From: Chromera velia | Lineage: Eukaryota > Sar > Chromeraceae | Reading direction: 5' to 3' | Length of the DNA: 42,187 bases | NCBI GenBank assembly: GCA_018398765.1 | Contig: JAHBMJ010000645.1 | Span: forward strand, 2,039 to 44,225 | Shown here: piece after piece, positions 22,450 through 33,000 of the stretch | How positions within the stretch are numbered: position 1 is the stretch's first letter | Layout: every line of letters begins with the position of its first letter | Program-made: the position numbers and the translations under genes | Notes under the pieces: model-generated | The model's input: the letters and a program-made list of their open reading frames with translations, nothing else | The model's database searches: none | Told to the model about the DNA's origin: nothing

Positions 22450-23320
22450 TACGAAAGAAGGGTGTAGGACCTCTTCGCTCCGCTTTTTCCCCGGTAGGTA
22501 ACCCTAGAGGGGGGCACTTTTGGGCTCATATAGGGTTACAAGTGCAAAAATGACATAAAAAATGAACCAAAAAACATTTAGACGAGCTTTTCATACAAGC
22601 TGGAGGTCCGGCATGTTGAGTTACTTCAAAATCAATCGCTTTTACTGTATAGCTTATGTAGTTACATGAGGTTACACTTCTTATTATATATGTCCCCTTG
22701 TAAGGTTACAGGTTACAAGGTTATAGGCGGTCTTGAGGTCCGTAACCAACCAAAAAGTTAACTTTCAAAAACTCTTCAAATCACTTCAAAAACACTTTAA
22801 AATACATGTAAACAAAGGTTACATCACTTTTGAAGAGGGTCATTTTAGGTTATAGGTTACAAGGTTACAAGGGGTTTGGCTATAAAGTGAAAGGGACACA
22901 TCGTTTTTCATCAGTTTCTCATATAACCTCAATCAACAGAAGATGTTTTCAATATTTTTAGACGTAACCTGATGAGATTGATTGATTGGGACCACTTTTG
23001 AAGTAAGGGTAACATTATAAGGGGGTATACCCTTATGTATAGGGGGTGTTGAAACCTGTAACCCAATATAAGTGTCAGGCCCTAGAGGTAACCACAGGAC
23101 CAGAGGACAGAAACGAGAAACCATTTTCCCTCAGTTGTGTACAGTCTCTCACTCCACATCAGTCCCTCTCTCCAGTCTTTCTCTTTGTTGTAATATATCC
23201 AGATTTTTTTTCTTTTCACTTGCCTGAGAACCTCTCTCAGGTCTCTCTTATACTCTTCTTTGGCTGGGCGCCCAGAGGGAAAATCGGAGGGTTAGGGGAA
23301 AGATCGGGGGGAAACCATAC
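22450..23320. repeat. Intron rich in GGTTAC/GTAACC hexamers
   Basis: The intron between the last two exons of the broken gene contains at least seven GGTTAC and five GTAACC hexamers plus variants (GGTTATA, GTTACATG), some paired as GGTTACAGGTTACAAGGTTA (about 22698-22723 and 22852-22880). Spacing is irregular. It is not a simple tandem array. Confidence 0.6.
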
Positions 23321-23739
23321 CTGCAGTGCTGGCACTTTGCTCTTCACATACACATCCCAGAAGGGGGGTTGTTTGGACAGCTTTCCCATCAAGTAGTCGT
23401 AGAGTGCCTTGACGTGAATCCGGTTTGCAGGATGCAGTACTCCTCCTATCTCCTTCCGGTCTATCTTCCCCTTGATAGCACGTTGCATGCTGTTCCAGGC
23501 CTTCTTTGCGGGTTTGTTCTTTGTATCTTCAACTTTCTACATGTCCAAAAACTTGTAGGTCTGATTCCCCCGCCCGTCTCTACCCACGTGTGAGTTCCAC
23601 AGAGCCAGGTATGCTTCTATAACAGCACGCCTATCCTGGCTATTGAGCATCAAAGAGACGGAGTTTAACCCTGCCGATCCGACGGCAGCCGCCGAAATCC
23701 TGTTGTACGCCAAGAGGATCAGCAATTGCATGTACAGAA

Positions 23740-23898
23740 GATTGAAAGCAGGGTAAAAGGAGGTGACAGAAAGAGAGGGGAATTAAAAACAGGGTGAAAG
23801 GAGGTGACAGGAGGAGAGAGGAATTGAAAGCAGGGTACGTGAAAGGAGATGGTAGGAGGAGAGAGGAATTGAAAGCAGCTAGTATAAAAGGAGGTGAT
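23740..23898. repeat. Minisatellite of about 41-45 bp, 3-4 copies
   Basis: Imperfect tandem units of the type TTGAAAGCAGGGT...GGAGGTGACAGGAGGAGAGAGGAA, purine-rich on the plus strand, within an intron of the minus-strand broken gene. Confidence 0.8.
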
Positions 23899-24556
23899 AT
23901 TGCACTGCGACTGACCGCAAGCCAAGCCCTTTCCCAGAAAGTGGTGGAGCAGAAAATTTTTTCCGTCTCCCCCATGTGACAAAGACTGTCGTCCTCCTTT
24001 ATGTGTTGACACTCGATGATCTCTTGCATGAGCCGCCTGTCAAGAGCCCCCTTGTCCGTCTGGTTACACCTCTCTGTATACATACAAAGAAAAAAGAAAC
24101 ACATTGACACACGCCCAATCAGATCAGAACAGTAAAAATCGTTCTAACTGACAGACCTGTCAGAGTTACCATCCGGAACCATTCTGCATTCAAGAGATCC
24201 TCCAGTCTAAAAACCGTCAGTAACACTGCAGAGGCCAAAGACTGCGGATTTGATACCTGCACGCAGGAGGGGAGGGGAGGGGAGGGGAGGGTCGGAATTA
24301 ATTGAAATCTAACATTTGTCTCAAGCGGAACGCTTTTATTCAAACTCACTGACCTAGGGTTGAGCTTGAAGTTGTAGTTGAGCTCTACTTCTGTCTTTGG
24401 CTTCTTGCTTGTACTGATCGAGTATCATTTTGACTGCACTCTTCGCACCTGCAGAATGTTTTACATAAAAATTTGGGTCTGCTTTAAAGAACTCTTCGAC
24501 CTCTGATGACAGAGTCTCCTGAACCGTTCTACAGAAAATTGAAACAACATCGAGAT

Positions 24557-24806
24557 CGTAGGGATATAGGCCCTCAGCTAGTCGTAGCTGGGATCAGCTC
24601 CTGCATACGGATAAAGGTTCTGTCATGCATGGGTAGTTCTGCTATCTCTGTTCTGTAAGATAAATAACGGATGTCTTCATAGAGACTCCATGCTACATAA
24701 TTAATTCCCGGCCATACAGCATGCATACATATGCTCTACGCACGTTATGCGTGCGTACTTCATTTCATCCTAACACAAATGCTTGTCAGACCTTCACAAC
24801 GCTACG
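24557..24806 (-). repeat. 3' LTR (element orientation)
   Basis: One 250-bp copy; begins CGTAGGGATATAGGCC and ends CTTCACAACGCTACG on the plus strand. It is about 93% identical by hand count to 27334-27583. Confidence 0.75.
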
Positions 24807-24942
24807 TGCCCCCTCCCTCTAGAGTGGCCATGCAGTATGCATAGATGCGCCCTACGCACGTTATGCATGCGTACTTCATTTCATCCTGATACAACTGCTT
24901 ATCAGACCTTCACAATGCTACGTGCCCCCTCCCTCTAGAGTG
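24711..24942. repeat. 116-bp tandem duplication of LTR end plus purine tract
   Basis: 24711-24826 is repeated at 24827-24942. Each unit holds the last part of the LTR and the adjoining CCCCCTCCCTCTAGAGTGG, so the candidate polypurine tract exists twice. It may come from misaligned synthesis during retrotransposition or later slippage. Confidence 0.8.
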
Positions 24943-25331
24943 GCGTCTCGCCACTTCATCAGCATGAGGCAATTTGATCTCAAAAAGGCACGGTCCATAC
25001 AGAACGGTCTCGAATCTATGCAAATCACCTCAAGTCATTTTCTCCTTCTTCCAGCCTTTGCTGCTAATTAGGCTTATGACAACTGATTACAAAGCAGGCT
25101 CTCTTTTCTCACATGAAAAGCGGCATGAAGAATCGTTTACAGGATTTGAACCTGGAATGCAGCAGCACATGAGATGAACTGTTTTTTTGATTGGCTAATC
25201 CGTAGCCAATACAGCCATCTCTGCCTACTTTAACTCTTGCTCTCTCTTTTTTCCGATCAATTTGAATGAATGCCTTGTTTCAGACGTCATGCTGCGCAAA
25301 TTTAAAAGAATCTTCATTTTTTGACCATCAC

Positions 25332-27142
25332 TCACTGTTGACTGTCAGCTCTTCTTCTCTTTCTCTCTATGCTTTCTTGTCTCACTGCCACCTGCTCTTC
25401 TGTCTCCTCCTTTCCTCTCTCACCAGTACCATGCCCCCTCCCTCTAACGCCACGCCCCGCGGCTAAGCGAAGGCCCACAACAATTGAAACGATCTCTGAA
25501 AAAAAAAAATTCCTGCCCAACGCAGGCGAGACGGGACCCCGGTACAGGCAAACAGAATCAAACAGACGTGCAAAACCAAAGCAACCGTACGTCCATTGGC
25601 AAACGAAATGAAGGGATATAGAAGGACAAAAAAAGGAAAGCGTTGAAATGCGACTGTATTCCATCTCCAACTCTGGCTCACACACTCTACGACATATACA
25701 CACCCCTCAACAAAACGTCGCCATCGCATACTGTGCCCATGGTTCAGAGAAATACTTTTGGATGTATTCGTCGTGAGACAGTGTTTGGGTTTCTCCGGAC
25801 TGGGCACCCCCAGGCCTGTATCCCCCTTTATTCTCGGTGTCTCTACCCTGTCACAGTCACTGTGACGGATAGAGGCAAGTTGATACGTTTATATATTCTT
25901 TTTCAGGGGAGGCGCTGCATTTGAACCAAACCCCCTCTTGTTTTGCTTATGACCCGTCTCCATGCTACTGCGAAGGCGCACTGACGTGATTCTGTGTTGT
26001 TGCTCTCGAATTTCATGGAGGTCTCTAAGTTGGGGCACGGAGTTGCTGCTGAATCCCTCCCACTGCTCTTTCTCCCCCATCACTCTTGCTTGGTTTTCAA
26101 AAAGCGACGACTGCCTCTGCGTGAGGGCGTTGATTTCGGCTCTCTGAGTCTCTTACTTTTTCCACTCTTTTCGCTTCTCTTTCCTTCTTTTTCGGTCCTC
26201 CTGCACTGCAACCCTATCCTGTCTCTCTACTTACACCTCTGCACTCACTCCTTAAAGGGAAACACCAAGATTCGTCTGGTGGCTATCCCCACGAGCTTAC
26301 CAGATGGTATTGATCTCTGCATGGTGCTTTACCTCCTTCTGCCTCTCTCTCTTCCTCTGTTGTTTCTCTCTCCTTCTCTCGGTTTTCCCCTTCTCAGCTG
26401 CTTCGGTTCTGCCGATCATCATCAGCATGGGTTCTATCACTAGGATGGGCTGGACCAGGCTGAATGACAGGATTTCTTCACCGCTTGGGTCGTATATGTC
26501 AATGTCTCCCTGGTCAGTCGGTCGACCAGCATCAGAAAACGGGAAAACGGCCCTTCCCAGTCTTTTCCCTTTTCTTCTGCTTCTTCAGACGTCACCTGAG
26601 GGAAAGTACTCTGGCCTCTATCTTCTTTCAGAGAGAATCTCAACAGACTCTTTCTGGGTGGACAAGTCCACTGACGCACCAGGGACAGACCTCACGGACC
26701 TCCAATTACTTCTCCTGTGGGGACTTCTCTCCTGCTTCACATCCATCTGCAACCGTTGCGATGCAGACAGGGGACTGTTCTTGCCCCCCCCTCTCCCTGA
26801 AGGTGTTTTTTACTTCTTTGTGCTGCCATCTACTGAGCCGCTTGCTTGTTTGTAGGCCTAGGCTCTAGCGGTCAACTTTTGACTCCTTTGGGTCTTCGAC
26901 TTCTTCAAAATTCCCTCTGTATCGACAGGGGATCTTCTCGAAGGTGAGTGCGGATTCCTCTTTCCTGAAGGGGCGGCTGTGGAAGACCCACCTGCAGCCT
27001 CCACAAGATTCTCTGCGAGTGTTTTACCTTCTACCAGGAGGGCTTGACCGTTCTTCTGCACGTGAAAGATAGGGATGTTCTTGAACCGGTTAAGAGCCTC
27101 GAGCAACAGAACAAAATTCCCGAACTGTTCTACTACCGACAT
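25332..27142 (-). CDS. Unrecognised gene(s) inside the LTR element
   Basis: A 94-codon frame starts at ATG 27142, about 190 bp inside the element (MSVVEQFGNFVLLLEALNRF, then a Lys/Arg/Ser-rich end, stop TAG at 26858). Further open segments look like exons: about 26556-26301 (IYDPSGEEILSFSLVQPILV then a Lys/Arg/Glu coiled-coil-like stretch, ending at donor GTAAGC), about 26140-25900 (INALTQRQSSLFENQARVMG onward, coiled-coil-like), and a terminal segment 25495-25332 after a strong acceptor (T-run then CAG; EIVSIVVGLRLAAGRG, stop TGA). Exact joins are unresolved. Nothing resembles polymerase, integrase or a zinc knuckle. The content could be a gag-like protein or a captured host gene; composition alone cannot decide. 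Confidence 0.35.
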
Positions 27143-27333
27143 GACTACCAACTGACAAAAAAATTTAAAAGGGCTTTAAAAAAGGTGGCTTCTACTGAAT
27201 TAGACTTCCTACAGTGACCACGTGTAAAGCTTAATCGACGAGCAATGCGACTGCACCGCAAAAGGCTATTCGAACGATCAATCTAAAGAGAGCGCATCAA
27301 CCCACTGAGGCTGGATCGTATGCTCCGCTGCTA

Positions 27334-27583
27334 CGTAGGGATGTAGGCCCTCAGTCAGTTGTAGCTGGGATCAGCTCCTGCATACGGATAAAGGTTCTGT
27401 CATGCATGGGTAATTCTGCTATCTCTGTTCTATAAGATAAACAACGGATGTTTTCATAGAGACTGCATGCTACATAATTAATTCCCGGCCATGCAGCATG
27501 CATGCATGTGCCCTACGCACGTTATGCGTGCGTACTTCATTTCATTCTGACACAACTGCTTATCAGACCTTCACAACGCTATG
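27334..27583 (-). repeat. 5' LTR (element orientation)
   Basis: The second 250-bp copy, ending CTATG directly before the GAGAT target duplication at 27584-27588. On the minus strand it precedes the element's first ATG at 27142 by about 190 nt of leader. Confidence 0.75.
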
Positions 27584-27904
27584 GAGATGGCCAGTCGATT
27601 CTGGGAGGATGGCTTTATATTGACTGGTATTCTGTAACACAATAACCTGCTCTCGGATCAGGTCAAAAAATTTAGTTCCATCATCCTGTTCTTTGGCCAT
27701 ATCTAGATATGCAGCTAATTTCGATTGAACCAGAGTTACTACTGCTTGCGTGATGCCCTCTGGAAAATGGAAAGAAACAGAGTAGAGAGAGAAGAAGAGG
27801 TGACTCTAAGTGTTAATATACACATGCAGCAACATGTTGTATCTTTGTTTTTCTCTCTAGTATATACGATATCCTCTATTTATTGAAGACGTCCACGTAT
27901 CTTT

Positions 27905-28145
27905 TGGAACAGGTGTGTGCTACATTTTGGAATGGTTCATCAAAACAAAATGGAGCGCATTGCAGATCGGAGCAGATGGCTAGATGTTCCAAAGTGTAGA
28001 CCATACCATTTTGGAACATGTTCCTTTATGTTTTGGAACAGGTCCTTGCAACACTTTAGCGTATGCATACAACATTTTAGAACATGTATCCCAATGCGCG
28101 CACGCATTCCAGGAATAAATTCTGGTATTTTGGAACATGTTCTGA
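27905..28145. repeat. Cluster of TTTTGGAACATGTTC-like motifs
   Basis: About seven copies or variants of TTTTGGAACA (several extended to the palindrome GGAACATGTTCC) within 240 bp, in both orientations. Related motifs recur near 17690-17750 and 19448-19500. No gene is seen in 27760-28340. Confidence 0.7.
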
Positions 28146-28151
28146 TCTGAT

Positions 28152-28181
28152 AGCCCCGGAAAGCGAAGCGGAGGGCACTTA
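28152..28181. repeat. Left copy of a 30-bp inverted repeat
   Basis: GCCCCGGAAAGCGAAGCGGA followed by GGGCACTTA. It matches the reverse complement of 29659-29690 apart from a 2-bp gap and one mismatch. Confidence 0.8.
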
Positions 28182-28342
28182 GAAAACAGAAATACCCCAG
28201 CCCACGTGCGTGCACGCTGTCTTTCAGCAAAAACCCGGCCCCAAAAGGCTGAATTTGGGCCATGCATGCGTCAGATGGGTTTCAGATCCCCGGGCTTTTT
28301 TCCCGGGGGAGGGGGGGGTTCCGTGAATGCTTTTTCCTGCAN

Positions 28343-29261
28343 GATTGAAGCCCTCCACCTTGTTCGTAGAGAACAACTTCTGAATGCGCTGTCCCCTCCA
28401 GGGAAGGCACGTTTGAAGTCTTGTTCAGGCACAGGGGCTTCAGCTTGGCTCACTGCGATGCCGTCCTCTGGATGGACAAAAATTTCCCCCACGCTTTTCA
28501 CCACCGCCGTTCGTCTCCGTCTGGGTCTTCCCATCCCAGAAATCAAACGGAACCCGATCTGTGCTTGTGGGGCTACGCTGGACCATGAGGGTCAGCATGC
28601 ACAGACTTGTGGCACGGGGGGGGGAGTGTGGTGGAGACATGAACAGATGAAAGATGCATTCTGCTCTCTTTTGCAGGGGCTCCGTCATTGCTATGTAACA
28701 AGGGAGCCAACCTTCGGACAGCTAGGCTTGTCTACTCCCACCCGTCTCGTCAATGAGAGACAGAAACGTCCCGATTTCCTTGCAGGTCTCCCATCAGGAG
28801 ACACCGTACTAGGAGACGTCGCAGTGACCCATCCATTCTCAATTGATGCCAACCGCCTGCGAAGATTCGCAAAAACAGCAGGGTCGGCAGCAAAGGCGAT
28901 GGAGAAGGTCAAAAACGACAGGTACGGTGAGATCTGTCATGAAATCGGATTTCGGTTTGTTCCTCTTGTGTTTGAGACATATGGGAGACCAGGAGAGGGG
29001 ACAATTCGTTTTTTGAAAGAGATAGCGAAGTTGGGGGCCGGAAGAGTGAGAGGAGGAGAGGGAGATGAGGCAGTGCAGACAAGGCTGATGGACCGGTATT
29101 ATAAAGTTCTTTCCTGCACGCTACAGCGTTTCGTTGCCGCAAATCTTCTCTGTTCAATTCACAGCAGGAGGGGAACCAGAGGGCCCTTCCAGCCTGAGTG
29201 CCTTCTCGGTAGGGAGGTCGCAGCGTTCTCCGGGTCTTTCGACTCGGAGGGCGCAAACTAA
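28343..29261 (+). mobile_element. 3' end of a non-LTR retrotransposon, RLE type
   Basis: One open frame (stop TAA 29259-29261) matches the C-terminal part of restriction-like-endonuclease retrotransposons. In order: a basic/hydrophobic region (RLRLGLPIPEIKRNPICACG), a C-x-C...H-x3-C zinc motif (CACGATLDHEGQHAQTC), WRHEQMKDAF, and the endonuclease signature RPDFLAGLPSGDTVLGDVAV (the R-P-D...D pattern). The C-terminus is basic and helical. The reverse transcriptase domain is absent, so this is a 5'-truncated copy, the usual outcome of target-primed integration. The base at 28342 is ambiguous (n), just at the apparent truncation point. A short A-rich stretch follows at 29305-29315. The lineage within the RLE elements is not determined. 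Confidence 0.7.
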
Positions 29262-30002
29262 GCGATCCTTTTGTAATTGATTCTTTGTATACAAACAAGA
29301 AGGGAAAAAAAAGGGGGGGCAAGCGCATGAAAGGAAAGGAAGAAAAGAAGGTTGAGAAAATGAGGGGCAGATTAATGGGGGGGGTCTCTTTGAAGTTGTT
29401 CTCTGCCGTCAAAGGGTAGCCTTTGCCAAGGAGACAAACTTTTAGAAAGTTTTTGCCCTGCCTCTCCCCTCTTTTCGTTGTTCTCCAAGTTCTACTCTAC
29501 CGCCGCTTGAGAAATAAGCCGCAGTAAAAGTGATCAATGAGCAGTGTTCCTAGATTCAGAACAGATGGGACGAACCGGAACCTTTTGACAGACTAGGCTA
29601 GATCCGCCCCTCATACACGGGGACGCGGCATGCATAACAAAAACCTCAATCATGCAGGTAAGTGCCCCCCGCTTCGCGCTTTCCGGGGCCAATCAAAGAT
29701 AGCTGCGAAGAGCGAGGCCGAGCTATCAGATCGTTCAATTCCGAGCCATCATGAGCCATCGATCGATCCTCTGAAATACGAAGTACTCCCTCAAGACTTC
29801 TTCTGACCCTGCCACGAGTGCAGAGCCGGAGAGCAAAGCAGCTGCTCACCAGCGTCATTCGGGGTCGAACAGGAAGTTTGTGTGTCTCGATGTTCTCGGA
29901 GCAGAGTCTTCGGATGGTCGATTTTTGTTGATCTGTTTGGACATACTTGGATCGGACGTGGAGATACAAGAGGACTGATCGAAAGGAAAGAGGAAGCCAA
30001 TC
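29262..30002. other. Intergenic; kinase 5' flank
   Basis: This is the 3' flank of the retrotransposon fragment, the right copy of the 30-bp repeat, and then the presumed promoter/5' UTR of the kinase. No further exon is recognised. Confidence 0.55.
29659..29690. repeat. Right copy of the 30-bp inverted repeat
   Basis: TAAGTGCCCCCCGCTTCGCG followed by CTTTCCGGGGCC, inverted relative to 28152-28181. Next to it, a GATCTGATAG-type sequence also occurs in inverted orientation (28143 and about 29724), so the shared unit is longer than the core. Confidence 0.8.
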
Positions 30003-33000
30003 ATGAGCAGGAAGCGGGTGGGGCAGTACCTTCTTGACGAGAGGATAGGCAAGGGATCCTTTGCGACAGTATGGAAGGGCCACTGTCAGAAGACGGAAGA
30101 GATCCTGGCCATCAAGGTCATCTCAAGGGACACCGTCAGCGAGACCACACAGCTGACCCAGGAGATGAAGGTCCTCAAGATGCTGGACCACCCGAATATT
30201 GTCAGATTCAGAGATCTCAGGGTCAGCCGCCTCGCTTGCTTGCTTGCTTGCCTGCCAGAAGCAAGAAAGGGATTGTGTGTCACCCTCACAGACGTGATCA
30301 GATTGCGAAGTGGAGGGAGGGTGAGACTAGGAGGGAAGCTGGGATGGGAAGTGAGCGTGTCAGATTGAAACGAGGGAAGAGAAGGGGGATGGTGAAGAGG
30401 GACGGGGGGGAAACTGAGGAAGGGCAACACACTCAATCACAGACCCATGAACACACATACACACATCCACACACGCAAACGGAGAGGGAGGCAGAGGGAC
30501 AGAGGGGAGGGGGAAAAGTGCCCAGGCATAGAAGAAGTGGGTTTCAGATTGACTAACAGAAAATGAGGCAGCAAGGGGGCGGGATAGTCTTTTTCAAGAT
30601 CTGAATCGGGGCCAGTGTTTTGGATACCGATTTCTGCTTGTGCGCCTGACTGACACCCTCAGTTGTGCCCCTACCCGTCTCCCTCTGTCTTTCCTGTCTT
30701 CGTATCTTTCTCAAAGCTGCCAAGCTCGCTTCCCTCTTCTCTCCGTGTGCGGCTTTCTGTTTGCCGCTCCCCTGTCTGTCTTTTTGCCCTGTCACATTTT
30801 CCCCTACTCTCAGACTCTTTGTTTCTCTTGTAGCGCTGTTAGCGATGTGTGGTTCCTTCACGTTTGTGCGCGTGTATGTGATCTTGCCTGTCTGCGCATG
30901 TGCAGAAGAGCAACAGTCACTTCTACTTGATTTTGGAGTTTTGTGAGGGTGGGGATCTCTCCCAAGTTCTGAGGAGACACGGGCCCCTCTCTGAGAGCAC
31001 GGCGGGCAGATTCCTCAGACAACTCGGTCAGTCAGTCTATCAGTCGGTCAGACAGGCACTTAGGTAGTGAGGCGGTCAGTCAGGCAGGTCTTCAATCTGT
31101 GTCTATGCGTGGCTTTGCTCCGTCTCACTTTCTTTTGGGCTCTGGAGTACTTGTTTGTTTCTTTCAACCGATCGATCCTCCGTTTGCCGCGGACGCTCAC
31201 TCTATCGTCGCGCTCTTGCTTCCCCGATTCCCTTCTCACTTCCCCACTCTCTATGCGTGAGTGTGGTTGCATGGTGTGTGTCTTCTTTCTTTTTCCTTCC
31301 CCGAGTGCAGCCCAGGGTCTGAGAGTCCTGCATGAGCGTAACTTCATGCACAGAGACCTGAAATGGTTGCATGGTGTGTGTCTTCTTTCTTTTTCCTTCC
31401 CCGAGTGCAGCCCAGGGTCTGAGGGTCCTGCATGAGCGTAACTTCATGCACAGAGACCTGAAACCCCAGAACATTCTCCTGACGGACAGGAACTTGGACA
31501 AGGCGCTGCTGAAGATTGCGGACTTCGGCTTTGCCCGCACTCTCTCCCCTACCGACATGGCTGCCACTGTCTGCGGGTCCCCTCTTTACATGGTTCGTTG
31601 GTTCGTTGGACAATCCTTCCTTCTTTCCTTCCTTTTTTCCTTCAATGGAAAACGGGGGCAGGTCCATCTGTCAGAAAGGAAGAAAATAAAATAAAGCGAA
31701 TAGGCTGTTCTTCCTTTTCTTTGTTTGTCTTCGTGTGGTTTGGTGTGTGTGTGGACGTTCGTGACTGACTGAAATGAAAAGAAACGAAGAGAAAGAAAAC
31801 ATCGAGTTCATGTCCGCAATGTGGATTGATAGCGCTCTCCTTGCAAGATTTGTGTGCAGGCTCCAGAGATTCTTCGGTACAAGAACTACGACGTGAAAGC
31901 CGACTTGTGGTGGGTATCTATCCCCTTTCTGCCCTTTGGTGTTTGTTGCTTCCTTTGCTTTGCGCCCACTCCCCCCCCTCCCCCCTCTCTCCGTTCATGC
32001 ATCTTATCGTTCATCTGTCGCTTAGCCGCAAACACGCTTATTGTCTCCGTGTCTTTGAGAGTTTCTCACCCTTTTTTGATGCTGCTCCTGTCTGCTTGAT
32101 GGACCTCGCCCGATCTCACTGGAAGTTTATGTTGTCCCCTGTCACTTCAGCCTCTTTCTTTTCGGGCGATCTCTCTCAAAGTCTCACCATTCGCTATGCC
32201 CATGTCCCTATCCTGCAAACACAAATCCTTCCTCCTTCATCTTTCACTCTTTTCCAGTTTCTCCCTTCTTCCTTTCTTCATGATGTCTCTCTTTCTGACT
32301 TCCGTCATTGTTTTGACTTGCTTCCTATCTTCCTTGCTTCCTTCTTTCCTTCGTTCCTTCAGGTCTGTCGGGGCCATCCTCTTCGAGATGCTCTTCGGGA
32401 GACCCCCCTTTGACGGTCCCAACCCGATGCAGCTGTTGAAGAACATAGAGGCAGTCGGGAGGGTGGAGCTGCCTCCCAACCATCACCTGTCTCCAGAGTG
32501 AGTAAGTCTTCTTTTTCGCAGACCTACATGCACATGAAGTGGATGCGTAAAGAATTCTCATGCATCTCCAGAGTGTGTGAATGTCCACACATACGCAATG
32601 CGTGTAGGGAAAACTCATTCCATAACTCGGGACCTAGTCATGCGTTCACCAGGAATCACAAAAAGTGTGACAAAGAAGAAGAGATGGATTGCATTGAGTG
32701 GGTGCACGAAAGTGCCTTCGTGCCCTTCACTGTCCTATGGTGAAAGACTGATATTAATACTACCTTATCGTCACAGTCCTGTCCTCCGACAGGAATCCTT
32801 CCTAAACGTATTTTCATTCCGTCCTTGCTTGCTTCGTTGCAGAGTGTCTCAACTTCTGCATCGGCTTCTGACCGTCGATCCGGCTCAACGGATGACGTCC
32901 TCCGAGTTTCTGTCGCACCCATTTGTCGTTTCCCCGCTTCCTGGGAGAGAGAGAGGGCAGAGGAGCAGTTGGACAGAGGGAGGTAGTGCCAGTAGCGCCG

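Larger units (their letters stand above)
24557..27583 (-). mobile_element. 3.0-kb LTR-type retroelement, probably non-autonomous
   Basis: Terminal direct repeats of 250 bp each (24557-24806 and 27334-27583, about 18 mismatches by hand count) bound the element. The 5-bp duplication GAGAT flanks it at 24552-24556 and 27584-27588. The left repeat starts CGTAG and ends CTACG (inverted tips; the right ends CTATG), rather than the usual TG/CA. On the minus strand a purine tract, AGAGGGAGGGGGC, lies directly before the LTR at 24806, as expected of a polypurine tract, so the element runs right to left. No clear primer-binding site was recognised after the other LTR. The interior codes on the minus strand but shows no reverse transcriptase, integrase or protease, so it would depend on another element for movement. 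Confidence 0.75.
22069..27759 (-). pseudogene. Multi-exon gene broken by an LTR-type insertion
   Basis: Minus-strand exons: 27759-27584 continuing, after the inserted element, at 24551-24354; then 24256-24157, 24073-23916, about 23699-23321 (5' edge unresolved) and 22407-22069 (stop TAG). Phases agree at all junctions except the 5' edge of the fourth. The element splits one exon: reading ...ESTGHL, then dropping the element and one copy of the 5-bp target site, continues in the same frame as DVVSIFCRTV. Two further in-frame TAG codons occur (plus-strand 24354-24356 and 23537-23539), consistent with decay. The last exon has a CPPDCSIAAHCKC stretch and three imperfect REEGDM.M.AVE.GGG repeats. 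FWDVYVKSKVPAL next to HLCLLAEIV faintly recalls a hAT dimerisation region; this is not a firm call. The 5' end is missing: no exon was found between 27760 and the repeats beyond. No function is assigned. Confidence 0.6.

Noticed and set aside
24262-24292. GGGGA run as a G-quadruplex control element
   Set aside because: It is the reverse of the acceptor pyrimidine tract of a minus-strand exon, which is a sufficient explanation.
23537-24356. TAG as a sense codon (reassigned code)
   Set aside because: The kinase gene ends in TAG with no open continuation, and the nearby transposase remnant has TAA, TGA and TAG alike. Decay explains the TAGs better.
25136-25156. CAGGTTCAAATCCTG on the minus strand, like a tRNA T-arm
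   Set aside because: No matching acceptor stem, anticodon arm or D-arm can be drawn around it.
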